Assembly (NCBI GenBank): GCA_012515085.1
Contig: JAAYZB010000206.1
Span: forward strand, 1 to 37,435
From: Acholeplasmataceae bacterium
GTDB lineage: Bacteria; Bacillota_I; Bacilli_A; Izemoplasmatales; Hujiaoplasmataceae
DNA length: 37,435 bases
Reading direction: 5' to 3'
Shown here: positions 17,551 through 25,817 of the stretch, in pieces
How positions within the stretch are numbered: position 1 is the first letter of the stretch
Layout of the letters: each line of letters begins with the position of its first letter
Notes under the pieces: generated by a model
What the model saw: the letters and a program-made list of their open reading frames with translations, nothing else
Database searches by the model: none
What the model was told of the DNA's origin: nothing
Program-made: the position numbers and the translations under genes

Positions 17551-17724
17551 TTAACCTTTGCGTGTTTGGTTTTGACGTTGTTTCAATTTTTTTGAAACGC
17601 TCGGCTTTAAATAGTATTCTCTCTTACGGGCTTCAGCTAACGTCCCAGCGCGAGAAACGTCACGTTTAAAACGACGCAATGCATCTTCGATGCTTTCGTT
17701 TTCTCTTACGACTGTTTTCGCCAT
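17551..17724 (-). CDS. rpsU: 30S ribosomal protein S21
   Basis: 57 residues: starts MAKTVVRENESIEDALRRFK, continues with the Arg/Lys-rich EARKREYYLKPS region and a basic tail, as in the S21 family. AGGGGTGA ribosome site. Monocistronic with its own promoter and terminator. S21 binds the 30S platform near the anti-Shine-Dalgarno. Confidence 0.96.
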   Translation of the reverse strand: MAKTVVRENESIEDALRRFKRDVSRAGTLAEARKREYYLKPSVSKKLKQRQNQTRKG

Positions 17725-17751
17725 TTGCTTTCACCCCTTTTCTGCTTGCTA

Positions 17752-17790
17752 GTGATATTATACACAATTAACCTGAGAAAGTAAACGATT
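17752..17790 (-). promoter_or_regulatory. rpsU promoter
   Basis: Minus-strand TTTACT, 17-base spacer, TATAAT, about 30 bases upstream of the rpsU ATG; divergent from the promoter of the unknown membrane protein. Confidence 0.65.
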
Positions 17791-17806
17791 TTTTTCTGAA
17801 ATCGAT

Positions 17807-17834
17807 TTGAATAAACGCCACAATATGTTAAGAT
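17807..17834 (+). promoter_or_regulatory. Promoter of the one-TM protein gene
   Basis: -35 TTGAAT (17807-17812), 16-base spacer, extended -10 TGtTAAGAT (17829-17834). Confidence 0.6.
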
Positions 17835-17864
17835 TAGCATGAACGACAAATGAGGTGAGAAGTG

Positions 17865-18557
17865 ATGGTTTTCCTTGTTAATATCGGCGAACTCAACTGG
17901 ACATTGATCATTATTTTGGCAGTGGGTTTTATTGCCTTGATGATTTTTTTAGCAATCATGATCAATAAAGGAAAATATGCCGCCCGGTATAAACGTTTTT
18001 ACAAAAAAATGGACCGAATGATCACTAAAAAATATAACGGTAACCTGCTGAATGAAGTATTGATCAACTCGCAGATGAAAGATGAGCGAAACATGTACAA
18101 GTCGCTCAAAGGCAAGGGTAAGCGATTAGTTAGAAAGTATTTTGATTACTACACTAAAAATCTTCCTGAACTCGCATTTCTAAAAAGTTTCATCAGTTCA
18201 GACAAGAAAAAAGGGCAATTGGTAATCTTGTTTTTGAATGAATTGGACAAAGTCATTTTCCGCTGGGACAAGTCAAAAAAGATGCGGGGATTCATCAAGT
18301 CTGTCAATAAATACCAGATGCTTACGCCCCTAATTGGCTATTTGTATGAACTTCCGCTCCATATTCATGAAGGAGTACCTTACCGGATGACCAATCACGA
18401 TAACGGATTAATCCTCTCTTATGACATCGTGAAAAGTGCCAAACATATCAAACGGAAACAAAAACCCAAAAAATTGTCGAAAAAAGAACTAAAAGCGCAA
18501 GAACGGGTTCAATCCACCAAACTGAAAAAAAGTCAAAAGGCCTCAAAAAAAGCATAA
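17865..18557 (+). CDS. Unknown one-TM protein with basic cytoplasmic tail
   Basis: 230 residues from the ATG at 17865, six bases after GAGGTGA (the GTG just before is too close). I do not recognise a family. Residues about 12-32 form one strong transmembrane helix (TLIIILAVGFIALMIFLAIMI), followed by a Lys/Arg/Tyr-rich juxtamembrane stretch, so the positive-inside rule puts the remaining 195 residues in the cytoplasm. The middle is helical and charged; a hydrophobic patch (LTPLIGYLYELPLHIHEG) lies near 155-172. The last 35 residues are very Lys-rich (KPKKLSKKELK, KSQKASKKA) and could touch RNA, DNA or phospholipid. Own promoter, and a shared terminator with mtaB. Confidence 0.8.
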   Translation: MVFLVNIGELNWTLIIILAVGFIALMIFLAIMINKGKYAARYKRFYKKMDRMITKKYNGNLLNEVLINSQMKDERNMYKSLKGKGKRLVRKYFDYYTKNLPELAFLKSFISSDKKKGQLVILFLNELDKVIFRWDKSKKMRGFIKSVNKYQMLTPLIGYLYELPLHIHEGVPYRMTNHDNGLILSYDIVKSAKHIKRKQKPKKLSKKELKAQERVQSTKLKKSQKASKKA

Positions 18558-18563
18558 AAATCA

Positions 18564-18597
18564 AAAAATCACTCTTTGTTTTCAAGGAGTGATTTTT
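18564..18597. terminator. Bidirectional terminator
   Basis: Stem AAAAATCACTC (18564-18574) / GAGTGATTTTT (18587-18597), with A and T runs on the two flanks. Separates the convergent unknown gene and mtaB; it overlaps the mtaB stop codon. Confidence 0.8.
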
Positions 18598-19888
18598 ATT
18601 CTGGAAGCATTTCTCCGAAACTCAACGGATAATTTTCGGAAATCAAACGCACACGAACCTCTTTACCGATCCACTCCGCGTTTCCCAAAAAGGCTACTTG
18701 AATGTAGTTACGGCTATGACCTTGTAATCGGCCCAATCGCTGTCGTTCAGGGATGACTCTCAAAATGGACCCAATTTGCTTTTGAATCGATCTTTTGGCT
18801 AGTCTTTTACCAATCGCAATGAGCCTCGCAACCCGTCTTTTTTTTATGTCGCCAGGGACTTCTGCTGGTAACGATGCGGCAATCGTCCCTTTTCGGGGAG
18901 AAAAGGGAAATACGTGCAGTTCGGAAAACCCAATTTCCTCGACAAAATGACAGGTTTCTTCAAACGCTTGATCGGTTTCTCCTGGAAAACCCACAATGAC
19001 ATCGGTCGTAATTGCCAAGTTAGGTATTTGCTCACGTAATTGTCTGATTTTTTCCCGGTATTCAATCGTGTTATACTTTCGGTTCATTTGCCTTAAGACC
19101 CAATCTGATCCGCTTTGAAGGGGAACATGCAAATGGTGACAAATCTGTTCGCTGGAAGCGATGATATCGATGACTCTTTCTGTCAATTCATTGATTTCGA
19201 TGGAAGATATTCGTATCCGGTTTATTTCCTGAATTCGCCCGAGATCTTCCAACAAATCCGCAAATTTATAGTTTGGTAAATCCGCCCCATATCCACCTGT
19301 ATGAATTCCCGTTAAAATAATCTCAGCGTGCTGCATCCCCAATTCCTTGGCTTCTTCCAGCACTCGCGCTTTCGGTTTTGAGCGAACTCGTCCTCGGGCA
19401 TACGGAATGATGCAATAAGAACAAAAATTATCACACCCGTCTTCGATTTTTAGAAACGCTCGATGTTGATGCGAAAAGTCTGTTACTTTTAACAGGTCAT
19501 ATGGTTCATTCTTCTCTAAGGGAGTGACTAATAGTTGTTTGACTCCGGTTTTCAAATATTCATCCAACAGATCCGGAATGCGTTCGCGATCTTTGGTGCC
19601 GACCATCACTTTTACCTGTTCGATTACGGCAATGCTGTCGGGATTCAATTCTGCCAGACACCCCATCACAACCAAAATAGCATTCGGATTGAGTTTGAGC
19701 GGATGACGGATCATTTGTCTGGATTTCGCTTCTCCGGTATTGGTGACCATACAAGTGTTGATGACATAAAGATCCGCAAGCTCGTTAAAGTCCACCCGCG
19801 TAAATCCTTTCATCTTCAACTGCTCCCAAATGGCTTCTGTTTCATAGGTATTCACTTTACATCCAAGTGTTGTCAAGGCGACTTTCAT
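18596..19888 (-). CDS. mtaB: tRNA t6A37 methylthiotransferase
   Basis: 430 residues, radical-SAM methylthiotransferase converting t6A37 to ms2t6A37. N-terminal UPF0004 domain with TLGCKVNTYETE, INTCMVTNTGEAKSRQ and VMGCLAEL (three cysteines of one cluster); radical SAM motif DGCDNFCSYCIIPYARGR; then a C-terminal TRAM-like domain (QKQIGSILRVIPE...). It was chosen over MiaB and RimO from the CxxNxxE-type start and the FxEIGFSELHVFPFSPRKGT region. Own promoter upstream. Confidence 0.92.
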   Translation of the reverse strand: MKVALTTLGCKVNTYETEAIWEQLKMKGFTRVDFNELADLYVINTCMVTNTGEAKSRQMIRHPLKLNPNAILVVMGCLAELNPDSIAVIEQVKVMVGTKDRERIPDLLDEYLKTGVKQLLVTPLEKNEPYDLLKVTDFSHQHRAFLKIEDGCDNFCSYCIIPYARGRVRSKPKARVLEEAKELGMQHAEIILTGIHTGGYGADLPNYKFADLLEDLGRIQEINRIRISSIEINELTERVIDIIASSEQICHHLHVPLQSGSDWVLRQMNRKYNTIEYREKIRQLREQIPNLAITTDVIVGFPGETDQAFEETCHFVEEIGFSELHVFPFSPRKGTIAASLPAEVPGDIKKRRVARLIAIGKRLAKRSIQKQIGSILRVIPERQRLGRLQGHSRNYIQVAFLGNAEWIGKEVRVRLISENYPLSFGEMLPE

Positions 19889-19926
19889 TCGAACACCATC
19901 TCTCGTCTGCCATAAAACATGAAATC

Positions 19927-19955
19927 ATCATATCATATTTTCTTTCACGATGCAA
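19927..19955 (-). promoter_or_regulatory. mtaB promoter
   Basis: Minus-strand -35 TTGCAT (19955-19950), 17-base spacer, extended -10 TGaTATGAT (TATGAT 19932-19927). The -35 is embedded in the T run of the jet operon terminator. Confidence 0.65.
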
Positions 19956-19985
19956 AAAAAATAACCGATCAAATCGGTTATTTTT
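19954..19985. terminator. Terminator of the jet operon
   Basis: Stem AAAAATAACCGAT / ATCGGTTATTTTT (19957-19969 with 19973-19985), three-base loop, with T runs for both strands. It follows the jetC stop by nine bases, so no jetD is co-transcribed. Confidence 0.82.
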
Positions 19986-19993
19986 AAAGCACC

Positions 19994-22900
19994 TTAGTCT
20001 TTTTGCACTACTTCATATGCCCGAGCCGCTTTGCCTTCTCGTAAGGTTACAACGGTCGTATCGGTATACTTACTCAAGACTTCCATTTTTTGTGGAGGGG
20101 TTGCCAAAACGATCTGCACTGGCAAGCACTGGATAAACTCCATCATCGACTTGATTCGTGAAGTATCCATTTTATCGAATACTTCGTCAAACAAGATCAA
20201 TCCGATGGCATCATGCATGACACCTCTTTGGGCTTGTTGGAAGACGCGGACAAAGGAAGCCAAGGTTGCCACATAGAAGGGTACTTGGGTTTCTCCTCCG
20301 GACTTCTCTTTGAAAACCTTGGAGTAAAGGATGACATCTCCTTGGGCATTTTTGATCTTAATATCGTAATCCATATAAGTTCGATAATCGGTGAACTTAT
20401 TCATCGAGCCTTGGTCATTCAATCCTTCGCTCGCCAGATTGATAAATAATTCTTCTAACTGTCTTTGGTATTTCATCTCAAATTCAACATTGAAGATTTC
20501 GGAACCGCTCTTCATGGACTCATCCGAAAGTACCATATCATAATAATCTCCATATTCATGACTCTTCGGAAAGATGAATTCATAAGTATCATCACCAAAA
20601 TGAATCGTGGACAACGTATCATTGATCTTTTTGATTTCTTCTTGTGCTGTCACGATATAGTTACGTAGCTTAGCCATAAAGTCTTCTTTGAACAATTTCT
20701 CCGCTGCTTCGCGCGCTTCACGTACTCTCGCTTCGTATTTCACCAATTCCGATTTTACTAATTTGTTCAACTCATTCAGATACAGATCAACATATTCCAA
20801 ACCATATTGATACGATAAATTATACGTGTTTGTAAATTTGAATTGCTTTGATTTCAAAGCGTCCTCAAGACTTGCTAGGTTTTCCAGTTCGGTTTGAATG
20901 CGACTGAAATATTCCTCCTGAACTTTTTTCTGATCGCTGGCATTGGCGATTTCCTGACGGAATAACTCGCGGGCGTCTTTTTCCATTGTGAGATTATCTT
21001 GACCCTGTTTTACCAAGTCGTCATTCAAGCTGGATATACGTTGTTCCAGCGTGAGGATGTCCTCTTGATATCGCAAGTGATCCGCTTGTAATTTCCCGTT
21101 CTCTTCATAGAGCTTCCGACGATTTGCTTGATATCCCCGAATTTCCTCTTTGATATTTTCGTATTCCAAGCGAATCTGGTTCAAGTTTTCTTTCGGCATG
21201 TTCTGTTTCTTAAGAACCAGCGACTTGCGTTTTTCTTTTAAGCTTGGCAACTCAATTGAGGATTGCAACATACCGACAAGAGACATGATTCCAAGACTGG
21301 CAATCGCGCTGTTTTCTTCTTGGAGTGCTTGAATCCGATTTGAGAGCAGTTGATATTGATCTTTATCTTGTTTCGCTTGTTTCCGCCATTTGTCTAACTG
21401 TTCTTCATAAGCTCGTTTGCCGATGAATGGTTTTTCTGTGTTTTTGTTGAGGCTTCTCACCGTGAAAGAACGATAGACCATCCCTGACTGTGTGATCGCC
21501 TGGGGAAATTTTTCTAGATCGGTCACTTCATCGACCATGATCAGATTCCCCACCAGCATGTTGATATAGTGCTCCGCATCCACGTTGTCAGTCTGGATGA
21601 TCCTCGCTAACGATTGTTCTTGTGATTTGGTGAAATGCATGATTTTCTTGGTGTTGACCAGCCCAATTCCGTAGATGTTAAAATTGTCTTTGATCTTATT
21701 GTATACTTGCAACGCCTCATCAAAGTACCGTGGTTCGACAATCAGATTGAAACGTTGTTGTCCCAAATAATCTTCAACTGTGTTGTGCCAATTTCGATCA
21801 GTCACTTCAAGCAATTCGCCTAATATATGGACGCTAATATCCGCCCCGTATCGATTTTTCAAGCTTTCTTCGATAGCGCTTTGCAGTTTTCGAATCATCG
21901 GATTGTATCGAAGTTGATGATTCTCCAGTTCTTTAAGTGTTTGGTACACTTCATTGATCTCGATAACCAGTCGGTTGCGCTCCTCTTCCACTTTCCCCAG
22001 TTCTTTTTGATTTTCTTCCAGGGTTTGCTGAAGACGCTTGTCGATATCGATCAAGGATAACTTAATCTTATCAAACTTGTCGGGTTCTATATTGTTTAAT
22101 TCCACTTTGGCCAATTCGTCATAGATCGGCTTTTTAGTTTCGGTTTTCAACTCAGCCACGATTGGTTTGAATTTTTCAAGCCGACGGTTATAATACCTTC
22201 GTATTTCTTCTTGCTGATCGATCGTCTGATTCAGGCTTATGATTTCCTTATCATAAATCTCACCCGCTTTAAACGTATCGTCGCTTTGTAATAACGCATA
22301 TATTTCCTTGCTTCTTTCATCTAATAGATCAAGTTGGTGATCGATATCAACCAGTAGTTTTTGGTTTTTCTCCTTGCCAATGGAAATCTTATCCAGCTGA
22401 CGATTCTTTTTGCGGATTTCCTCTTTGGCGGTTTCTACTTCGATCAATTTCAAAAAATATTCATAGAACGTTTTGCGATCTTGATTTTTCTTGATATCAT
22501 CGTACAGATCCTTGATTTCCTGAAGGCTTCCAATTTTTAGTTTTATGATTTTGAGCGTTGCCTCAAGATCACGGTAAGATTGAATCGACTCGCGAATGGA
22601 TGCCACGTCCAGCGTTTTTTCTTCTAATAAGTAATGATAGATGAAGTCTTTGACATCCGCAATGGGCTTGAAGGCAAGTGCTTTTGGCAACAATGAGAAA
22701 TAGGTCTCGTTTATGGAGCCAAATTTCGAACGATAGGCTAGTTTTGCTTCGCGTCGAGTTGGATACACCTTGTCCGCCAATTTTGCTTTTTTAAACATCA
22801 ACGTTGTGCGGATTCGACCTTCTTCATCAATAAAAAGTGTTTCTGTAATTCGACCTTCTAACTCATAAAAGAGCACTTTGGGTGGCAGCACTTCGCCAAA

Positions 22901-23236
22901 AGCATCGATGATAGCGCCCACCGTGAAAAACAGGTCTTTCGACTCGTCATAAAATTCAAGTGAAACATGTCCGGTGACATCGCCCTCACGTAAATATTCT
23001 TGATTGTCAATCCCCAGTTTGCACTTGACATATCCTCTTAAATCCCGCTTGCTCTTTTCGTTGGCCGCTAAATTGAATATTTGATCTCCTGCGGTGATCA
23101 CGAAAGCGATCGCATCGACAATAGTCGATTTCCCTGTCGCATTCTGTCCGGTAATCAATGTGTTGTTTTTTATATAAATCGTCTCATTTGCAAAGTAATG
23201 CCAGTTAATCAGTCGAACTTTGGTCAGTTTCTTCAT
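19994..23236 (-). CDS. jetC: Wadjet/MksB-type SMC ATPase (JetC-like)
   Basis: 1080 residues from the ATG at 23236, eight bases after AAGGAGG; the start overlaps jetB by 32 bases. SMC/MukB-like architecture: N-terminal half ATPase with Walker A GQNATGKST (30-38), coiled coil (about 230-470), globular hinge-like middle (about 480-640), second coiled coil (about 650-900), and C-terminal half ATPase with signature KSGGETQVPF (about 978) and Walker B ILFDEVFDKMD (about 1014-1024). Wadjet JetABC complexes extrude DNA loops using ATP; the JetD nuclease cuts small circular DNA. No JetD follows: a terminator comes directly after. It may therefore act as an MksBEF-like condensin, or use a nuclease encoded elsewhere. 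Confidence 0.85.
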   Translation of the reverse strand: MKKLTKVRLINWHYFANETIYIKNNTLITGQNATGKSTIVDAIAFVITAGDQIFNLAANEKSKRDLRGYVKCKLGIDNQEYLREGDVTGHVSLEFYDESKDLFFTVGAIIDAFGEVLPPKVLFYELEGRITETLFIDEEGRIRTTLMFKKAKLADKVYPTRREAKLAYRSKFGSINETYFSLLPKALAFKPIADVKDFIYHYLLEEKTLDVASIRESIQSYRDLEATLKIIKLKIGSLQEIKDLYDDIKKNQDRKTFYEYFLKLIEVETAKEEIRKKNRQLDKISIGKEKNQKLLVDIDHQLDLLDERSKEIYALLQSDDTFKAGEIYDKEIISLNQTIDQQEEIRRYYNRRLEKFKPIVAELKTETKKPIYDELAKVELNNIEPDKFDKIKLSLIDIDKRLQQTLEENQKELGKVEEERNRLVIEINEVYQTLKELENHQLRYNPMIRKLQSAIEESLKNRYGADISVHILGELLEVTDRNWHNTVEDYLGQQRFNLIVEPRYFDEALQVYNKIKDNFNIYGIGLVNTKKIMHFTKSQEQSLARIIQTDNVDAEHYINMLVGNLIMVDEVTDLEKFPQAITQSGMVYRSFTVRSLNKNTEKPFIGKRAYEEQLDKWRKQAKQDKDQYQLLSNRIQALQEENSAIASLGIMSLVGMLQSSIELPSLKEKRKSLVLKKQNMPKENLNQIRLEYENIKEEIRGYQANRRKLYEENGKLQADHLRYQEDILTLEQRISSLNDDLVKQGQDNLTMEKDARELFRQEIANASDQKKVQEEYFSRIQTELENLASLEDALKSKQFKFTNTYNLSYQYGLEYVDLYLNELNKLVKSELVKYEARVREAREAAEKLFKEDFMAKLRNYIVTAQEEIKKINDTLSTIHFGDDTYEFIFPKSHEYGDYYDMVLSDESMKSGSEIFNVEFEMKYQRQLEELFINLASEGLNDQGSMNKFTDYRTYMDYDIKIKNAQGDVILYSKVFKEKSGGETQVPFYVATLASFVRVFQQAQRGVMHDAIGLILFDEVFDKMDTSRIKSMMEFIQCLPVQIVLATPPQKMEVLSKYTDTTVVTLREGKAARAYEVVQKD

Positions 23237-23828
23237 CGGATATACCTCCTTCATTACCGGTTATCTTACCGATCAAATCATAGATGTCATTGATTTGATG
23301 CGTATTGATGGCCATCAAAATCGTGGGATAGATGATGACTTTAGTATTGCTTTGGGTGATGTCTCCCATCGGTTCGATCAGATTGTATTTTCGATACAAT
23401 CGAAGAATCGCGACCAAATCCGTTTTGTTAATTTTTCTCTTTTTGATTTCTAAAGCGTCATATTTCTGATGAATCTCATCAACGCGGATCACCACATTGT
23501 CATTGATGGATGTTTCGACGAGGTGCTGATGATATAGGATTCTCAAAATCAGGAGTACGATCGATTCATCACGTTTAAGGCGCAAGAGGTTTCGATTTTC
23601 CCGACTCAATAATTGAATGGCTCCTTGCTCACGATCGAGAACAATATCATAATTGATGACCGCAAAATATTCATCAAAATATTGCTTGAAACTAAGTAAG
23701 AAATAATATTGTTCTTTGTTGTCTCGTTTATCTCTCGCCAAAAACCCGGTTGCCAATAGCTTATTGCTAGTATCGCTGAACAGTTGTTTTTGTCCTTGTG
23801 ATAAATTTTCAAAATTCTCCAAGATCAT
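23205..23828 (-). CDS. jetB: Wadjet/MksE-type KITE subunit (JetB-like, DUF4194)
   Basis: 207 residues. Small winged-helix protein between the kleisin-like and SMC-like genes, the position and size of JetB/MksE (DUF4194). Recognisable traits: YFLLSFKQYFDEYFAVINYDIVLDREQGAIQLL, then LKRDESIVLLILRILYH and the HTH-like KINKTDLVAILRLYRKYNLIEPMGDI. The acidic Ser/Asp-rich C-terminus (EGGISDEETDQSSTD) overlaps jetC. It starts in the jetA stop (ATGA). KITE proteins dimerise and bind the kleisin. Confidence 0.8.
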   Translation of the reverse strand: MILENFENLSQGQKQLFSDTSNKLLATGFLARDKRDNKEQYYFLLSFKQYFDEYFAVINYDIVLDREQGAIQLLSRENRNLLRLKRDESIVLLILRILYHQHLVETSINDNVVIRVDEIHQKYDALEIKKRKINKTDLVAILRLYRKYNLIEPMGDITQSNTKVIIYPTILMAINTHQINDIYDLIGKITGNEGGISDEETDQSSTD

Positions 23829-25219
23829 AAGTCATACCCCCTAATGATTTCGAAATCGGCAAGTCGGAATTTATGATGTTCAATGTCTGTCCTGAGTGGA
23901 ATAATTGAGTAGTCGAGTTCGTCTCCTGCATAAATCAAAATATATAATAGCCTCATGATCGCTTCATCGCTCATATCCGATCGAAGTATCTCCGACGCTT
24001 TGATTGATGATCGTGTTTTAAAATACTCCATCAAATACTTTTTGATGACATCGGTACTATAGTTTGACTCAAACTCCTTATAGAACTCTTCCTGAAGCCG
24101 ATTGGACGGTGTATCCTCATTTGCAGCCAAGAACTGCTCTTTACTGCGGATATATGCGCCTCTTGGCGTATAGATGGACGAATTGGCAATCTGATTGTTT
24201 TGTTGGAACAAGAATAAGGGTTGAATTTGTTTCAGCGCTTGTTCTGTTTTCTTGCTCTTCACTTTGTTCGCGACAAATTTCAAGATTCGATTCAATTTCC
24301 CGATGATGTTTTCATCATCGTTGAGTAAGAATTTGATTTTGGCAATCGTGGTATTGACATATATTTTATTTTTATTATCAATTTCGCTAATAATCCAGTC
24401 GAGCGAATTATAGATATCGATCATATCATCCAGTTTTTTGTTTGCTTTGACTTTGGCTAGTTCATAATTATTGTTTGCTTTTAATAAATATTCTCGGGCA
24501 ATGGTCTCCATGATCACTGGATTTTGTTGGTACAGCTCCAACCGTTTAATGATTTCCAGTTTATATTTATGGACATTATCCGATGTCTTCAGTCGATAAT
24601 AAGCCTGATCAACCAACTCGACCTTATAATTGACCAACAAATGTATGAGATCGCGAATTTCCGAATTTTCAATTATCGATCGGATATAAAATTTCAATCT
24701 TGAATCCAATTTACGGATCTCGCGAACAAACGCAATAGTATTTTTATATACTTGATCGATGACCATCGCGTATTCAACGTGCTCATTCATCAGAAGCGAA
24801 TAAGCGGTGAAAATGTACCCGCGGAACTCATGATTTTCATCATCGTATCCATATAAATTATCTTGAGTGACTGAGCGTAGTGCTTCAATGATCGTGATGG
24901 CATAATCACGGAAATTGAGCACTTCGACGTAATCGTTGTTCACGTCAATATCCACCCATTCGCACTCTTCAAATCGCCGGAGTATTTGATTTGCTTTATC
25001 GCGATTTGTGGCTTCTACGTCGATATCATCCACTTCGGAATGCGGATGCATTTCCAAGTAGTCGATCACAACTTGTTGAGCTACTTGCTTGTCCATCCCC
25101 AGAATCGACCCTTGCTCGTAAGCCTTGAAGACTTCAAACAAAGCGTTCACATATAGATTTTGATTTTTTCCCGATAGCAGGTTGAAGAAGTTGGTCGGGA
25201 TAATTTCGAACAATTCCAT
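23825..25219 (-). CDS. jetA: Wadjet/MksF-type kleisin subunit (JetA-like, DUF5716)
   Basis: 464 residues from the ATG at 25219 (MELFEIIPTNFFNLLSGKN), which follows GGGGAGAA; the longer frame back to 25318 runs inside padR and is not used. The start FEIIPTNFFNLLSGKNQNLYVNALF is what I associate with the JetA family of Firmicutes Wadjet clusters. An N-terminal winged helix is followed by long helical stretches (about 170-330) that would bind the SMC neck, and a C-terminal region (about 350-460). It starts 13 bases after padR, so the four genes form one operon. Family assignment is from memory and context. Confidence 0.78.
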   Translation of the reverse strand: MELFEIIPTNFFNLLSGKNQNLYVNALFEVFKAYEQGSILGMDKQVAQQVVIDYLEMHPHSEVDDIDVEATNRDKANQILRRFEECEWVDIDVNNDYVEVLNFRDYAITIIEALRSVTQDNLYGYDDENHEFRGYIFTAYSLLMNEHVEYAMVIDQVYKNTIAFVREIRKLDSRLKFYIRSIIENSEIRDLIHLLVNYKVELVDQAYYRLKTSDNVHKYKLEIIKRLELYQQNPVIMETIAREYLLKANNNYELAKVKANKKLDDMIDIYNSLDWIISEIDNKNKIYVNTTIAKIKFLLNDDENIIGKLNRILKFVANKVKSKKTEQALKQIQPLFLFQQNNQIANSSIYTPRGAYIRSKEQFLAANEDTPSNRLQEEFYKEFESNYSTDVIKKYLMEYFKTRSSIKASEILRSDMSDEAIMRLLYILIYAGDELDYSIIPLRTDIEHHKFRLADFEIIRGYDL

Positions 25220-25232
25220 AGGCTTTCTCCCC

Positions 25233-25583
25233 TTATTCCTCTCGTAAGTATTCGAATGTGCCGCCGACCAGATTCGCCAAGGTGTTTTCGATCTGAATCC
25301 AATCCTTGCGGAAATCATGCAAGGCCTGTTTGCCCTCGGAAGTGATTTGATAATAACGCCGGCTCATCCCTTTTTTGTTTTTTTCCTTATAAGAAGAAAT
25401 TTTCCCATCTTCCAACAATCGTTTCAAAGCAAAATACAGCGTTGCCTCCGTTAATTGGAAGTGTTCATCGCTGACTTGTTCGATAATCTTGCTCATTTCA
25501 TAACCATAACTGTCAAACTTGGCTAGAATCGACAAGATGATATAGTCGGTGAAACCGCGGACATACTCGCCGGAATTCGTCAT
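25233..25583 (-). CDS. PadR family transcriptional regulator
   Basis: 116 residues. PadR winged helix: GFTDYIILSILAKFDSYGYEMSKII, then LTEATLYFALKRLLEDGKISSY and the wing KGMSRRYYQITSEGKQAL, ending in a dimerisation helix. First gene of the padR-jetA-jetB-jetC operon, with an almost perfect AAGGAGGTGA ribosome site. The leader holds a five-site palindrome array, and PadR proteins normally repress their own operon, so autoregulation is likely. The ligand is unknown. Confidence 0.9.
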   Translation of the reverse strand: MTNSGEYVRGFTDYIILSILAKFDSYGYEMSKIIEQVSDEHFQLTEATLYFALKRLLEDGKISSYKEKNKKGMSRRYYQITSEGKQALHDFRKDWIQIENTLANLVGGTFEYLREE

Positions 25584-25598
25584 TATCTCACCTCCTTT

Positions 25599-25670
25599 TT
25601 ATATATAACCTGATTATATATAATCGCATTATATATATTCTGATTATGCATAATCTGGTTATATTATAAC
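25599..25670. promoter_or_regulatory. Array of five palindromic operator-like sites, 15-bp spacing
   Basis: Cores TTATATATAA (25599-25608), TTATATATAA (25614-25623), TTATATATAT (25629-25638, one mismatch), TTATGCATAA (25644-25653) and TTATATTATAA (25659-25669, one extra base). Centres are at 25603.5, 25618.5, 25633.5, 25648.5 and 25664. Two sites extend to perfect 14-mers, GATTATATATAATC and GATTATGCATAATC. The last overlaps the -10; the others fill the leader of padR-jetABC. Presumed PadR operators. Confidence 0.8.
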
Positions 25671-25692
25671 AGGTTACATATCCGGCAAGCAA
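25663..25692 (-). promoter_or_regulatory. padR-jetABC promoter
   Basis: Minus-strand -35 TTGCTT (25692-25687), 18-base spacer, -10 TATAAT (25668-25663). The -10 lies inside the outermost palindrome of the array. Confidence 0.62.
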
Positions 25693-25754
25693 GTTTTTTT
25701 TGCTTCTTTTCGCATTTTTTAAAAAACGTATCAAGTCACTGTCAGTGTTTTCTC

Positions 25755-25783
25755 TTTACTTTAGCGCTTATTTCCGCTATAAT
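25755..25783 (+). promoter_or_regulatory. Promoter of the acyltransferase gene
   Basis: -35 TTTACT (25755-25760), 17-base spacer, -10 TATAAT (25778-25783). A small palindrome CACTG-T-CAGTG (25737-25747) sits just upstream of the -35. Confidence 0.7.
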
Positions 25784-25817
25784 TTTCTTTGATAGTTCTC
25801 TAAAGGAAATGAAAAGA

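Noticed and set aside
25220..25318. 33-codon N-terminal extension of jetA
   Set aside because: It lies inside padR in another frame; the ATG at 25219 has its own GGGGAG ribosome site and gives the family-like N-terminus.
25715..25726. T6A6 palindrome in the acyltransferase/padR intergenic region as a terminator
   Set aside because: It has no GC stem; it is more likely just bent AT-rich DNA.
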